This document shows, piece by piece, positions 25,807 to 34,765 of a DNA stretch of 47,274 nt. Numbering within the stretch: the stretch's first letter is position 1; each line of letters starts with the position of its first letter. A program made the position numbers and the translations under genes. Under the pieces are notes generated by a model. The model did no database searches, was not told the origin of the DNA, and worked only from the letters and a program-made list of their open reading frames with translations. This stretch comes from Thiocapsa sp. (GTDB lineage Bacteria; Pseudomonadota; Gammaproteobacteria; Chromatiales; Chromatiaceae): the NCBI RefSeq assembly GCF_022340925.1, contig NZ_JAJDNA010000090.1, positions 1 to 47,274 of the forward strand, written 5' to 3'.

Positions 25807-26201
25807 CAGCGAGGATCCGCCACGTCCCCCGAGATCACCCAAGCTCGTGCCTCCGCGTCTTGATCGCTGCCGAAAGCACGCAGATGCATCGGAGTGACGG
25901 CATCAACCAAACCGATCAGTGTCGACATCCAGGTCTTGTCGACCACGTACGCGCACCGCTCGATGCTGCTCCAAAGGGTTGCCATGTGGGCCAGCTTTTC
26001 TTTCACAACCGGCAATTCGTACCCTTCATAGCCCAGCAGGTTCAGGTAGAGACGCGCCTTGTGCCCCGACGCCCGGATGCGTTCTAGATCCGCCACCAAT
26101 CTGGCGATGTCATGTGCGGTCGTTCTCCCAACCGCCTTGAGCCCGATGACGTCGGGATCTTCGGTGCCAAGGTCGATGTACTCAATGCCGTCGCTCATCA
26201 T
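25806..26201 (-). CDS. SpoIIAA-like (STAS-fold) protein
   Basis: A 131-residue protein with the SpoIIAA-like pattern: an initial strand, GLKAVGRTTAHDIARLVADL, RLYLNLLGYEGYEL, a helix ending HMATLWSSIERCAYVVD, and a C-terminal FGSDQDAEARAWV. This family folds like STAS domains but lacks the anti-sigma phosphorylation context; some members bind hydrophobic ligands or membranes. The start is ATG 26201 or 26198 (adjacent Met codons). It is the first gene of the three-gene unit ending in DUF302. Confidence 0.8.
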   Translation of the reverse strand: MMSDGIEYIDLGTEDPDVIGLKAVGRTTAHDIARLVADLERIRASGHKARLYLNLLGYEGYELPVVKEKLAHMATLWSSIERCAYVVDKTWMSTLIGLVDAVTPMHLRAFGSDQDAEARAWVISGDVADPR

Positions 26202-26466
26202 GATCACACCGGATGATCTGCGCCTGAATGATGGTGCCTGCTGCCCACCCCCACGCCATGCCCGACACCAGGGCATGCCCGTCCACTGCCTCGTCGCCTG
26301 CTACCGCGAGGGTGCCGATGTGCAAAGGCTGTGGTCGGTAGGTGCCACCGACCGAGAATGATGTCGGGGCGGCGGCCGCCCGGCTCCTGGCTGACCCAGA
26401 CGCCGGCATGACGTCTTGAGGCGCGTCGTCGCTTCGATCGCGACGGACGGCCGGAACGACCCGACG

Positions 26467-27729
26467 TCACTCGGGGTCCGGCACGAAGCTCAGCACGTTG
26501 CCGTTGATGCAGTAGCGCCTGCCGGACGGCGGCGGGCCGTCCTCAAAGACATGTCCCAAGTGGATGCCAGAGCTGGCACTCCGGACCTCGATTCGGCGCA
26601 TGCCGTGGGAGTTGTCCTCATGGAGGGTGATCGCGCCCTCGATCGGGTTGAAGAAGCTGGGCCAACCGGTCCCGCTGTCGAACTTGGTGTCGCTGCGGAA
26701 CAGGGGCGCGCCGGTGACGGGGTCGACGAAGACGCCCGGGCGCTTCTCGTCCAGGTGCGATCCGCTGAAGGCCCGCTCGGTGCCCTGCTTGAAGGCGATT
26801 TGCTGCTGCTCCGGCGTCAGGATCTGGAAGCCGAGCCATTTCCAGAAGCGGTCATCGTCGCCCTTGTAGCCGGTGTAGCGGGAGACCTCCTTGCCCTTTT
26901 CGAACAAGACGATCGTCGGCGTGGCGAACAAGGCCTTCTCCAGCTTCCAGCCCTCGGGTGGCTCGCGATTGAAGGTGGTCACGACAGGCACCTCCGATGC
27001 CCAGCCATCCAACACCTCGGCCCGGAACGCCTTGCAGTAAGGGCAGTCTTCCGCCTCGAAGACGATCAGCTGCCGCCCGAAATCGAGCGCGTCGGCCGCC
27101 AGTCGGGGCGCCGCCGCCTTCGGGGGCTCGCCCGGATAAGCCACGTTTGTGCCACCGAGCCCGCAGTAGCCGTTCGGATTCTTCTTCAGGTAGTCCTGAT
27201 GAGAGTCCTCGGCGCGATTGTAGTTGCGGAGCGGCGCAATCTCGGTCGTGATCGGGCCATAGCCCGCGGCGCTCAGCGCCCGCTGATAGGTATCGCGCGT
27301 CTTCAGCGCCGTCTGCCGCTGCGTGTCGTCGACCGTGTAAATCGCGCTGCGGTAGTTGGTGCCGACATCGTTGCCCTGGCGATCGCCCTGGGTCGGATCG
27401 TGGTTCTCCCAGAACTTGATCAACACCGTCTCGAGGCTCACCCGCTCGGGATCGAAGCTGACCTTGATGACTTCGGCGTGGTTGCGTTGGTCCGTCTTGC
27501 CGCGCCGGATCCTCTTCTCCAGCGCCAGCACGTCCCGGTAGCCCGCCTGCTCGGCATCGCCGCCCGCGTAGCCGGACTCGACATCCAGGACACCCGGGAT
27601 CTCGGACATCCGCTTTTCGGCGCCCCAGAAGCACCCCATGCCGAGCACGATCGACTCGGCAGCAGCCACGGCCTGCAATGGCATGGACATCACCAAGATG
27701 CTGAAGACGAAACGGTTGATGGGAGACAT
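26467..27729 (-). CDS. msrAB: Periplasmic MsrA-thioredoxin-MsrB fusion
   Basis: A 420-residue methionine sulfoxide reductase. A signal-like leader (1-23, ending AVAA) is followed by MsrA with the catalytic motif GCFWG (Cys33) and C-terminal Cys189 (YCGLGG). A thioredoxin-like segment (about 215-300) has CPYC (229-232) and ATPTIVLFEKGK. MsrB (about 303-420) has SGTGWPSFF, HLGHVFEDGP and catalytic Cys407 (RYCING). The two Msr domains reduce the S and R sulfoxides of methionine in exported proteins. The MsrB part lacks the usual zinc CxxC pairs and has no second cysteine, so its reductant is probably the embedded thioredoxin. The order A-Trx-B differs from PilB (Trx-A-B). ATG 27729 places the leader correctly. 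Confidence 0.92.
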   Translation of the reverse strand: MSPINRFVFSILVMSMPLQAVAAAESIVLGMGCFWGAEKRMSEIPGVLDVESGYAGGDAEQAGYRDVLALEKRIRRGKTDQRNHAEVIKVSFDPERVSLETVLIKFWENHDPTQGDRQGNDVGTNYRSAIYTVDDTQRQTALKTRDTYQRALSAAGYGPITTEIAPLRNYNRAEDSHQDYLKKNPNGYCGLGGTNVAYPGEPPKAAAPRLAADALDFGRQLIVFEAEDCPYCKAFRAEVLDGWASEVPVVTTFNREPPEGWKLEKALFATPTIVLFEKGKEVSRYTGYKGDDDRFWKWLGFQILTPEQQQIAFKQGTERAFSGSHLDEKRPGVFVDPVTGAPLFRSDTKFDSGTGWPSFFNPIEGAITLHEDNSHGMRRIEVRSASSGIHLGHVFEDGPPPSGRRYCINGNVLSFVPDPE

Positions 27730-27783
27730 ATGCCTGTGCCTGACTCGCGATAAGGTACCAGTGAGACCGGCAGGAGCGCCAAT

Positions 27784-27990
27784 ATGTTTCCTCGACTCCA
27801 CGAGCATACCCGCAGGCGGGATGCGCTCGATCTGAGTGAGGAGGCGCTCGTTCGACTGGCATCCGGCCACCGCGGCGGCATCAACTCCTGGCTCATGAAC
27901 CGGCAGGTCATGGCGAGGATGGCGAAGCGCTCGTCCGACGAAGTGCTGTTTCAGACCGAGATTCACCCGTCCCGGGCCTGGAGGCCGTAA
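27784..27990 (+). CDS. Small unknown protein, 68 residues
   Basis: This plus-strand frame begins MFPRLHEHTRRRDALDLSE, continues with LVRLASGHRGGINSWLMNRQ and ends FQTEIHPSRAWRP. It is basic, has no membrane segment and no family I can name. A good AGGAG lies 8 bases before ATG 27784, and it is divergent from msrAB, with only 54 bases between the two starts. It could be a small regulatory or accessory protein, or a chance frame. Confidence 0.4.
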   Translation: MFPRLHEHTRRRDALDLSEEALVRLASGHRGGINSWLMNRQVMARMAKRSSDEVLFQTEIHPSRAWRP

Positions 27991-28024
27991 CCGGTCAGAT
28001 GTTGCACGTTGCGTGGTTGCCGCA

Positions 28025-29926
28025 TCACAGACTCCTCCATGGGTTGGCCTTTCCGGCTTGCTCGATGAGCGACTCGATCTCGCCCCTCTCCAGCGTTTCA
28101 CTTTCCAGGAGGGCCTCGGCCACGGCCTCGAGCTGCGGACGGTGCTGCTTCAGAAGGTCGACCACCCGGCTCTCGATCTCGCCGACCAGACGGCCGATCT
28201 CGTCGTCGATGATCTGCGCAGTGTGCTCGCTGAAATCACGCTGCTGGGCCATTTCCCGACCCAGGAAGATGTGCTCCTCTCCCCTGCGGAAGGCCACCGG
28301 TCCGAGCTTCTCACTCATGCCCCAGTGTGTGACCATGTGACGTGCCAGGCGAGTCGCCTGCTTGAGATCCTCCTCCGCGCCGGAGCTGACTTCCCCGAAC
28401 ACCATCCGCTCCGAGGCGCGCCCACCCAGCATGACGCCGATGCGGTCGCGCAGGTAGCTTTCGCGCAGGTTGTGCCGGTCCTCCACGGGTATCTGCTCCG
28501 TGGCACCCAGCGCGCGGCCACGCGGAATGATGGTCACCTTGTCCAGGGGATCGGCATGCGGCAGCATGCTTGCCGCAATGGCATGCCCCGCCTCGTGATA
28601 GGCCACCAGTCTCTTTTCCTCCTCGCCGAGGACCATCTCGCGTTGTCCGCCGAGCACGATCTTGTCGTGCGCGTCGAGCAGAAGGTCCATGTTGACCTGT
28701 GACTTGCCTTCGCGGCCGGCGAGCAGCGCCGCCTCATTCACGAGGTTCTCCAGATCGGCTCCCGAGAAACCCACGGTCAGCGCTGCCAGACGGTCCAGAT
28801 CGACGTCGTCTGCCAGCGGCACCTCGCGGGAGTGAACGCCTAGAATGGCCCGACGCGCCTTGCGGTCGGGCAAGTCGAGGACGACCTTGCGGTCGAAGCG
28901 GCCGGGGCGCATGAGGGCCGGATCCAGGACATCCGGCCGATTGGTCGCGGCCAGCACCACGACGGGCTCATGCGGTGAAAAGCCATCCATCTCACTGAGG
29001 ATCTGATTCAGGGTTTGCTCCCGTTCGTCATGACCGCCGCCGAGCCCCGTTCCGCGGGCTCGGCCGACTGAGTCGATCTCGTCGATGAAGATGATCGCCG
29101 GGGCTTCCTGCTTGGCGCTCTCGAACATATCCCGCACCCGCGAGGCGCCCACCCCGACAAACATCTCGATGAACTCCGAGCCGCTGATACTGAAGAACGG
29201 GACATCGGCCTCACCCGCGACCGCCTTGGCCAGCAGCGTCTTGCCGGTGCCCGGGGGGCCCATCAGGAGAATACCGTTGGGAATCTTGGCGCCAAGCTTG
29301 CGGAAGCGACCGGGGTCGCGAAGATAGCCGGTAATTTCGCGCAGATCGCGCTTCGCGTTCTCCAGGCCGGCGACGTCCTCGAAGGTGACGGCCGACGCGC
29401 TTTTCTGGAAACGCTTCGCCTTGGACTGGGCAAAGCCGAAGATGCCCCCCTTGCCGGCCCCGGCGATGCGTTCCTGCATCTTGCCGCTCGCGTACCAGAA
29501 CAGCCCGATGATCAACAACCAGGGGAGCAGGCCGATCAATGCCTGCATCCACCAGCTGGCCTGCGTCGATTCGGCGTTCACCTCGACCTCGTGCTGCTCC
29601 AGGAGCGCAATCAAGTCGGGGTCGTCGACCGGCGGCAGCCTGGTGATGAAACGCCGCGGTGCAGGTTCCTCGCCTGGGGCCGCCCGCGCATCGGCTACGC
29701 GCAACCGTCCGGAAACGCGGTCAGCCTCAAAGGTGATCTCGGCCACTTCGTCGCCGCGAACCTTGTCCTTGAAGGTGCTGTATGAGAGTGTCTGCGCGAC
29801 TTCTGCTTGCTCTCCGCCGAGGTTGAACAGGTACCAGGAGAAGGTGAAAAAGACGAGAAACCAGACCAGGTAGCGCCACCAAAGGGGCGTCTGCTGCGGC
29901 TCGATGGCGGGTTTCCGGTTGCTCAT
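28025..29926 (-). CDS. ftsH: ATP-dependent membrane protease FtsH
   Basis: A 633-residue AAA+ metalloprotease. One helix near 18-35, a periplasmic domain (about 40-125), a second helix (about 127-146), then the AAA module with Walker A GPPGTGKT (223-230), Walker [12 protein letters not shown], the SRH arginines ([12 protein letters not shown]) and the zinc site HEAGH near 443. It hexamerises in the inner membrane and degrades misfolded or regulatory proteins. Its tail, ending [11 protein letters not shown], differs from the usual acidic FtsH tail, and its neighbours are not those of housekeeping ftsH (rrmJ, folP), so it is probably a second copy. ATG 29926 has GGAGAGG six bases upstream. Confidence 0.95.
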   Translation of the reverse strand: MSNRKPAIEPQQTPLWWRYLVWFLVFFTFSWYLFNLGGEQAEVAQTLSYSTFKDKVRGDEVAEITFEADRVSGRLRVADARAAPGEEPAPRRFITRLPPVDDPDLIALLEQHEVEVNAESTQASWWMQALIGLLPWLLIIGLFWYASGKMQERIAGAGKGGIFGFAQSKAKRFQKSASAVTFEDVAGLENAKRDLREITGYLRDPGRFRKLGAKIPNGILLMGPPGTGKTLLAKAVAGEADVPFFSISGSEFIEMFVGVGASRVRDMFESAKQEAPAIIFIDEIDSVGRARGTGLGGGHDEREQTLNQILSEMDGFSPHEPVVVLAATNRPDVLDPALMRPGRFDRKVVLDLPDRKARRAILGVHSREVPLADDVDLDRLAALTVGFSGADLENLVNEAALLAGREGKSQVNMDLLLDAHDKIVLGGQREMVLGEEEKRLVAYHEAGHAIAASMLPHADPLDKVTIIPRGRALGATEQIPVEDRHNLRESYLRDRIGVMLGGRASERMVFGEVSSGAEEDLKQATRLARHMVTHWGMSEKLGPVAFRRGEEHIFLGREMAQQRDFSEHTAQIIDDEIGRLVGEIESRVVDLLKQHRPQLEAVAEALLESETLERGEIESLIEQAGKANPWRSL

Positions 29927-30638
29927 GTCGCGCCTCTCCGGAAATGCCGACCTATTGGTCATGTTGGCCAAAGATCAGCAGGGCGCCGGAAGATGCGGTC
30001 TCCCGGCTCCTTCAGTTCGATGTTCTTAAAGCGCCCGAAACTGGCAAGGCACCCCGCCCAACGCGGAAAGCACCGGACTATCGAAAGCCTCCCCGAGCGG
30101 ACGATGCGGTGATTGGTCCCTTCGACACGATTGGCGTTCATGCATCATCAGCATAGCGAATCTGCGGCTGGGGCGGTGATGAGCGCGACCGCAAGCCGAC
30201 GCGGGACGGTTGCCGATGCCGTCATGCGAATGAACGACAGGCTCAAGGTCCGCCCAGCCAAAGGTGACATCGGGGAAGCCCCGGAATCCGCCGGTCACAG
30301 CGGCGCGCGGCCGCGTGGCGGACGGCGCCTCGTCATCGACCCGGAAGGGATCCTGCGCGCCTCTATTGTCAATCTAGCCTATTCCAGAAGGTGAGCCAGG
30401 CCCTCAGTGACACCGAGGAAATCCGCCTGAGCGCTCTGCGGCGTATGCTGCGTAGGCCGACACCAGGAGACGCCGCTTCAGACATTCGGACACGGCTGTG
30501 AAGAAGATGCACTAGCAAAATCGTCGGAAATCAGTCATGGTTGCGCATCGGCGAGACGGCTGAGACATCGCGCCGGATTCACGCTGACGGCGCGAATCGC
30601 GAATCGAATCCCAGACTGCGTCAGGGGAGGTGTGGGCA
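29927..30638. other. Divergent spacer between ftsH and the giant fusion gene
   Basis: 712 bases without a recognisable gene; the short frames on both strands have no family motifs. It must carry the promoters of ftsH (-) and of the 4-kb fusion gene (+). No convincing sigma-70 pair, heat-shock site or riboswitch was seen by eye. Confidence 0.45.
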
Positions 30639-33600
30639 ATGGAACCGTCCAAGCATGGTCGCGCCCTCACAATGGCTCGAGACAGTCGTCGCATGATGGC
30701 CAGAGTGGCCAATCGCGGCCTCGCCCCGCGATGCTCGGACCGCTGGGGGCGTTTTCTGCCTGAGGCGCTCGCCCTGACGGCGATCATCGCGGGCGTCCAT
30801 ATCCACCCTGGGCTGGCTCTTGTGCTGCCGATCTTCATCCGCGCGGCAATGCAGGCCGCAGCGGCGGTGCATGAGCTCGGGCACGCCCTTGCTGGCGGGG
30901 CCGCTGTGCTGTCTCACTTGCCCACGCCCACCGCGGTGTTCTCACCGCGGGCCTTGCTGCCTATGCAGCCAATCTACATCCCCGGTTTCAGTGATCCGGA
31001 TCGCGCGCCGCAACTCAGCGTCGGTGTGCTGTCACAGCGGCGCCGGCGCTGGGCCGCAATCGCAGGGCCAGCGGCAAATCTCGTCTTCGTGTCGGCGTTG
31101 ATTCCGGCGATTGAACCTTCCAGCGGGATGGCTGGCCTGGCCCAGGTCCTGCTGTTGCTGCTGACACTGTCCAACCTCTGGGTCATCGCAACCTCCTGGA
31201 CCGACTACGCGTCGCTGATCTCTGGAAAGGCGACGCGCCTGTACTGCGGCAACTTCGGCATCCTGGCCAAGCGTATGCACCAGGAGCACGGCTTTTTGCC
31301 AAGACGCTTCCGCAGCATCGTGCAGCGCCTCGGGGAGACGACGGATATTCGCGGACAACAGGCGGGTGGCCTCGCAGTCATGAGCGCCAGCGGGCGCTTC
31401 GTGGGTCGAAAGATCGTCAACGACAAACGCGGCAATCTGACGCGCGACCTCATCGGCTCGTTTCGCCGGCGAGCGCTACTGTGCCGGATCGGCGGCCGCA
31501 AGCCGAGAAGTGATGTCTTCCACCTGGTCGGGCATTACCGCTATGGCACCTCCAGCGGTCCGTCGGTGCTGGAGACGCACTGGCACCGATGGCAGCGACC
31601 GCGAATGGGACCCGTCTGGTCCGTCGATGGAAGACGGCTGGTTCGGCGGCGGCGCATCGTGGAGAACCTGATCACCCACAACGGGGACTTCGATACCTGG
31701 CGGGCACCCTGGGCGCGCCAGCCCGTCTCGTCTCTGGGTTCTTGGCTGGCCGAGGTGCTTGACGAGCACAATCCCGCCCAGGGTGACTCCCCGAAGATTG
31801 CCGGGATGTTGGACCTGCTCAATACCCAGGGGCAGTGGGGGGCGTCCCTCCGCCTTGCCTATGCCATGCAGACCGGCAGCGCGCCGCCCGCGCGGTATCT
31901 GAAGGAGCTGACTCGAGTCTCCGAGCAGGTATTCCGGCGCTGGGCCGGCCAGATCGACGGCGCGGAGCGAGACAGCGGGGCAGAGGAGCAGGGTCGGCGG
32001 AAACCGACGTTGTGCGTCGTCGGATGCGCGTCTCTGGCGGAGGTGTTCGAGGCCAATGCGGCTCGGGTGCAGGAACTGGTGGATGGGCTGTGGCAAGCGT
32101 CGCTGCCGTTGTCGCGGGTGTGGCTCGACGAGCTCGGGCAGCAGCATGGCCGACTGATCATCAACCGCGCGGTGCACGCCTTTTTCCACAACGACCTCTA
32201 CCAGGCGACCCAGTTGTTCATGGAGCGGGCGGAGGGGACCTTCGGGCTGGTCACGACCACAAGCCTGCAGCCCGGCGCCGTCGCGCTGGCCGCGGATCGC
32301 CAGCCGCTGTTCATCGGTGCCGATCCGCAGGCCGGGCTTCTCGTCTACGCTTCCGAGGCGGCGGCGCTCAAGGTGGCCGGCACCCCGTCGGCTGACGGGA
32401 GCGCGTCGCCGGTCCCGTATCGTTTTGATCTGCGTGACGGCGACGTCGTGTGGTTGCAGGTGAACGCAGACACCGCCGACAACACCATGACGGTGCTGAA
32501 CCGGTATCTGAAAACGGTGCCTGTGGAGGAGCGAATCACACCCGAAGCGCTGGCCGCGTCGGCCTGCGCCACAGCGCCGACCGCATTGGCCTCCGAACCC
32601 TCGGCAAGGCGCTGGATCGCACTCCATCACAACCGCTACGTGCAGCCTTGCTCGGCCGACACCTCGCGAAGGGGTGTACGCGACCGCGTGCTGGCGGAGA
32701 TGACCGAGATCCCGTCTGTATTGGAGCGCGTACAGGCAGCCTGGGATGATCCGGATTCGCCCAATCGGCGCACCGCGCAGGCCTTCTCAGCGGCCTTCTT
32801 GGACAGTTCAGGCGCCTGGAGAACCCATGCGCGAAGCGAGCGGGGACCAACACTCAATGCAACGCTCGACCTCCTGGTGCTCGGCGTCGAGAACAGCCTC
32901 TATGCGGGCCAGCGCTTCACACAGGACCTGAGCCGCGTATTCCCCTACTTGCACGTCGAGGCGGTCGACGCCGTTTCCTACTGCGAGGACCCGCAACGGT
33001 TCGCGGTTGGGGCGGAGACCGTCACGTTAGCGCTGAGCCATTCCGGGCAGACGTTCAACACCTTGGACGCGGTGAAGTTCCTCCAGGGCTTGCACGGGCT
33101 CGGCAAGGCGGGACCCGTGTTTGTGATGACCGGCGAGGTCGATACCCTGATCGGTGCGGCGGTCGGGCAGGGCGTGCACGTCCGTGCCCCTTGGCAGGCG
33201 CGTGTCTTCGCCACCTGCGCCGGCTGGCGCACCGCGGAGCCGGCCACCGTCAGCACAGCCGCGATGCACGCGAGCCTGACTCAGCTCTTGCTGCGTCTGG
33301 CACGCGACGGGCGCGCAGCGGCCGACACGGGGGGCGAGCAGCCGTTCGGACTGACGGCGCGCGGCGCCGATCTGGACCAGGTGGAGGCGTTGGCCCGCCT
33401 GTCCGTATCCCGCGCCGAATCCCTGTTGGGCTGCACCGCCGAAGGGTGGACAGTGGTCACCGACGAGCGCGCCGGGCTGATCGGGCACGGCCGCTATCTC
33501 GCCCGGTTGATCACCGAGCCGGCGCTGGTGTTCCTGGTCACCGCGACCCACCTGTTCGTGATGCTCTGGCTGGGCTGGACCCCGGTCGTCGCCGCCCAGG

Positions 33601-34652
33601 ACCTGCTGAATGCCGCGACCGATTTCACGCTCTTCGATGCCGGCACAGCCGAAGGCAAGTTACTGAAGGTCCTCGTCGAGACCGCGTATTTCCTGTTCGC
33701 CGGCGTCGCCTTCACGCTGCTGCTGCGCTGGATACAGGGTCGGCCGTTGTGGGACCGGGTATTCGTAGGCCGCACGCTGGTCCTGGGTGACGAGCCATAC
33801 GTCAAGAGTCTGCTCTCGCAATACGTCAGTAAGCTGTTTTCGCTGGCCTACGAGTTCACAGGATTCGTCGGCATCCACGCGGCGGATACCCGCTCCAGCG
33901 ATCTCTTGCATACCTATGGTCACCGCATGACCCGCGGTCTGGTGTTGTATCTCGGCCTACCGGATGGGCGTTGGCCCGGCCGCGAACGTGCGGAGGCCGC
34001 GGTCTGCATGACCTCCAGCCAGGCGCGCGGCGTGCAGAACCTTGGCACTGGCGCCTTCGTGCTGGGCACCGGCCACAATCCCGCGTCGGCCGAAAAGGTG
34101 GATCGCTTCGCGCTGTTGGGTCCGTCACCCAGCCGAGCCGAGGTGCTGCCCTGGGCGCTGCGCGGGCGTTGGTCGGCGCTGGCGCGCGAGCTGCAGGAGT
34201 CGCGTTTCGAGTCGTTCGAGCGGCTGTTGGCATCCTATGTCGTCTTCCACGTCGCGGCGGCGAACACGCGCGACTTCATCAATCCCCTGGTGCCGATCGC
34301 CAACCTCCTTTGGTCGCCGGTATTCCTGATTGTCAGGCTGCTGACCGGCGGGCGCGTGCGGCCGCGGTTTGGACGCTGGGATCTGTCCCGGACCCAGAGC
34401 GGCACGCGCATCGCCACCACGGCGGCGCCCGTGTCCGCCAATTCCAACGATCCGCACGAGTATCTGATGCCGGCCGAGCGCTACGCCGCCCAACCGGCGT
34501 CCCTGCGGGAGGACACATTGAGGTCGGTGTTACCCTTGCACCGGCCGTTGGTGCTCCCTGGAACCGCCGCGAGGGAGCGCGCGCGCTCGATCACACACCG
34601 GCTGGGGACAGGCGAAACGGCAGCGAAAGCCGATCGCGAGCCGCCTGAATGA
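30639..34652 (+). CDS. Giant membrane fusion: M50-like protease, class II glutamine amidotransferase, SIS domain
   Basis: A 1337-residue single chain. Residues ~40-190: three or four hydrophobic segments with an M50/site-2-protease zinc motif HELGH (78-82), IAGPAANLVF (the GPxAN motif, ~143-150) and a possible third ligand Asp189 (WTDYASL). Residues 203-~580: a class II amidotransferase with CGNFGIL (Cys203), RGQQAGGLAV, GHYRYGTSSGP, ITHNGDF and a GlmS-like end (GTFGLV...LFIGAD...LLVYASEAAAL), with a long insert at ~380-530. Residues ~735-890: a SIS domain with LALSHSGQTFNTL and VSTAAMHASLTQLLLRLA, as in GlmS. Then two helices (~962-985 and ~1011-1031), a ~250-residue soluble part and a last hydrophobic stretch. 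ATG 30639 follows AGGGGAGG. I know of no named family with this order. The catalytic Cys is internal, so cleavage would be needed. The function is unknown. Confidence 0.85.
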   Translation: MEPSKHGRALTMARDSRRMMARVANRGLAPRCSDRWGRFLPEALALTAIIAGVHIHPGLALVLPIFIRAAMQAAAAVHELGHALAGGAAVLSHLPTPTAVFSPRALLPMQPIYIPGFSDPDRAPQLSVGVLSQRRRRWAAIAGPAANLVFVSALIPAIEPSSGMAGLAQVLLLLLTLSNLWVIATSWTDYASLISGKATRLYCGNFGILAKRMHQEHGFLPRRFRSIVQRLGETTDIRGQQAGGLAVMSASGRFVGRKIVNDKRGNLTRDLIGSFRRRALLCRIGGRKPRSDVFHLVGHYRYGTSSGPSVLETHWHRWQRPRMGPVWSVDGRRLVRRRRIVENLITHNGDFDTWRAPWARQPVSSLGSWLAEVLDEHNPAQGDSPKIAGMLDLLNTQGQWGASLRLAYAMQTGSAPPARYLKELTRVSEQVFRRWAGQIDGAERDSGAEEQGRRKPTLCVVGCASLAEVFEANAARVQELVDGLWQASLPLSRVWLDELGQQHGRLIINRAVHAFFHNDLYQATQLFMERAEGTFGLVTTTSLQPGAVALAADRQPLFIGADPQAGLLVYASEAAALKVAGTPSADGSASPVPYRFDLRDGDVVWLQVNADTADNTMTVLNRYLKTVPVEERITPEALAASACATAPTALASEPSARRWIALHHNRYVQPCSADTSRRGVRDRVLAEMTEIPSVLERVQAAWDDPDSPNRRTAQAFSAAFLDSSGAWRTHARSERGPTLNATLDLLVLGVENSLYAGQRFTQDLSRVFPYLHVEAVDAVSYCEDPQRFAVGAETVTLALSHSGQTFNTLDAVKFLQGLHGLGKAGPVFVMTGEVDTLIGAAVGQGVHVRAPWQARVFATCAGWRTAEPATVSTAAMHASLTQLLLRLARDGRAAADTGGEQPFGLTARGADLDQVEALARLSVSRAESLLGCTAEGWTVVTDERAGLIGHGRYLARLITEPALVFLVTATHLFVMLWLGWTPVVAAQDLLNAATDFTLFDAGTAEGKLLKVLVETAYFLFAGVAFTLLLRWIQGRPLWDRVFVGRTLVLGDEPYVKSLLSQYVSKLFSLAYEFTGFVGIHAADTRSSDLLHTYGHRMTRGLVLYLGLPDGRWPGRERAEAAVCMTSSQARGVQNLGTGAFVLGTGHNPASAEKVDRFALLGPSPSRAEVLPWALRGRWSALARELQESRFESFERLLASYVVFHVAAANTRDFINPLVPIANLLWSPVFLIVRLLTGGRVRPRFGRWDLSRTQSGTRIATTAAPVSANSNDPHEYLMPAERYAAQPASLREDTLRSVLPLHRPLVLPGTAARERARSITHRLGTGETAAKADREPPE

Positions 34653-34765
34653 AAGCGCTGAAGAATTCAGCGCCTCCCGTGCGGCGCCGGCAATGATGAT
34701 ACACGCCGCGGCGTGTGACCCCGACCGGAGCGCACGCCAGAGCCATTGCGAGCACATCCGACTCC

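Noticed and set aside
26467..28101. Longer upstream start for the MsrA-Trx-MsrB protein
   Set aside because: The extension has no similarity and would bury the leader peptide that starts at 27729.
30113..30394. 93-codon frame upstream of the giant fusion gene
   Set aside because: No motif, no ribosome site and non-coding-like composition.
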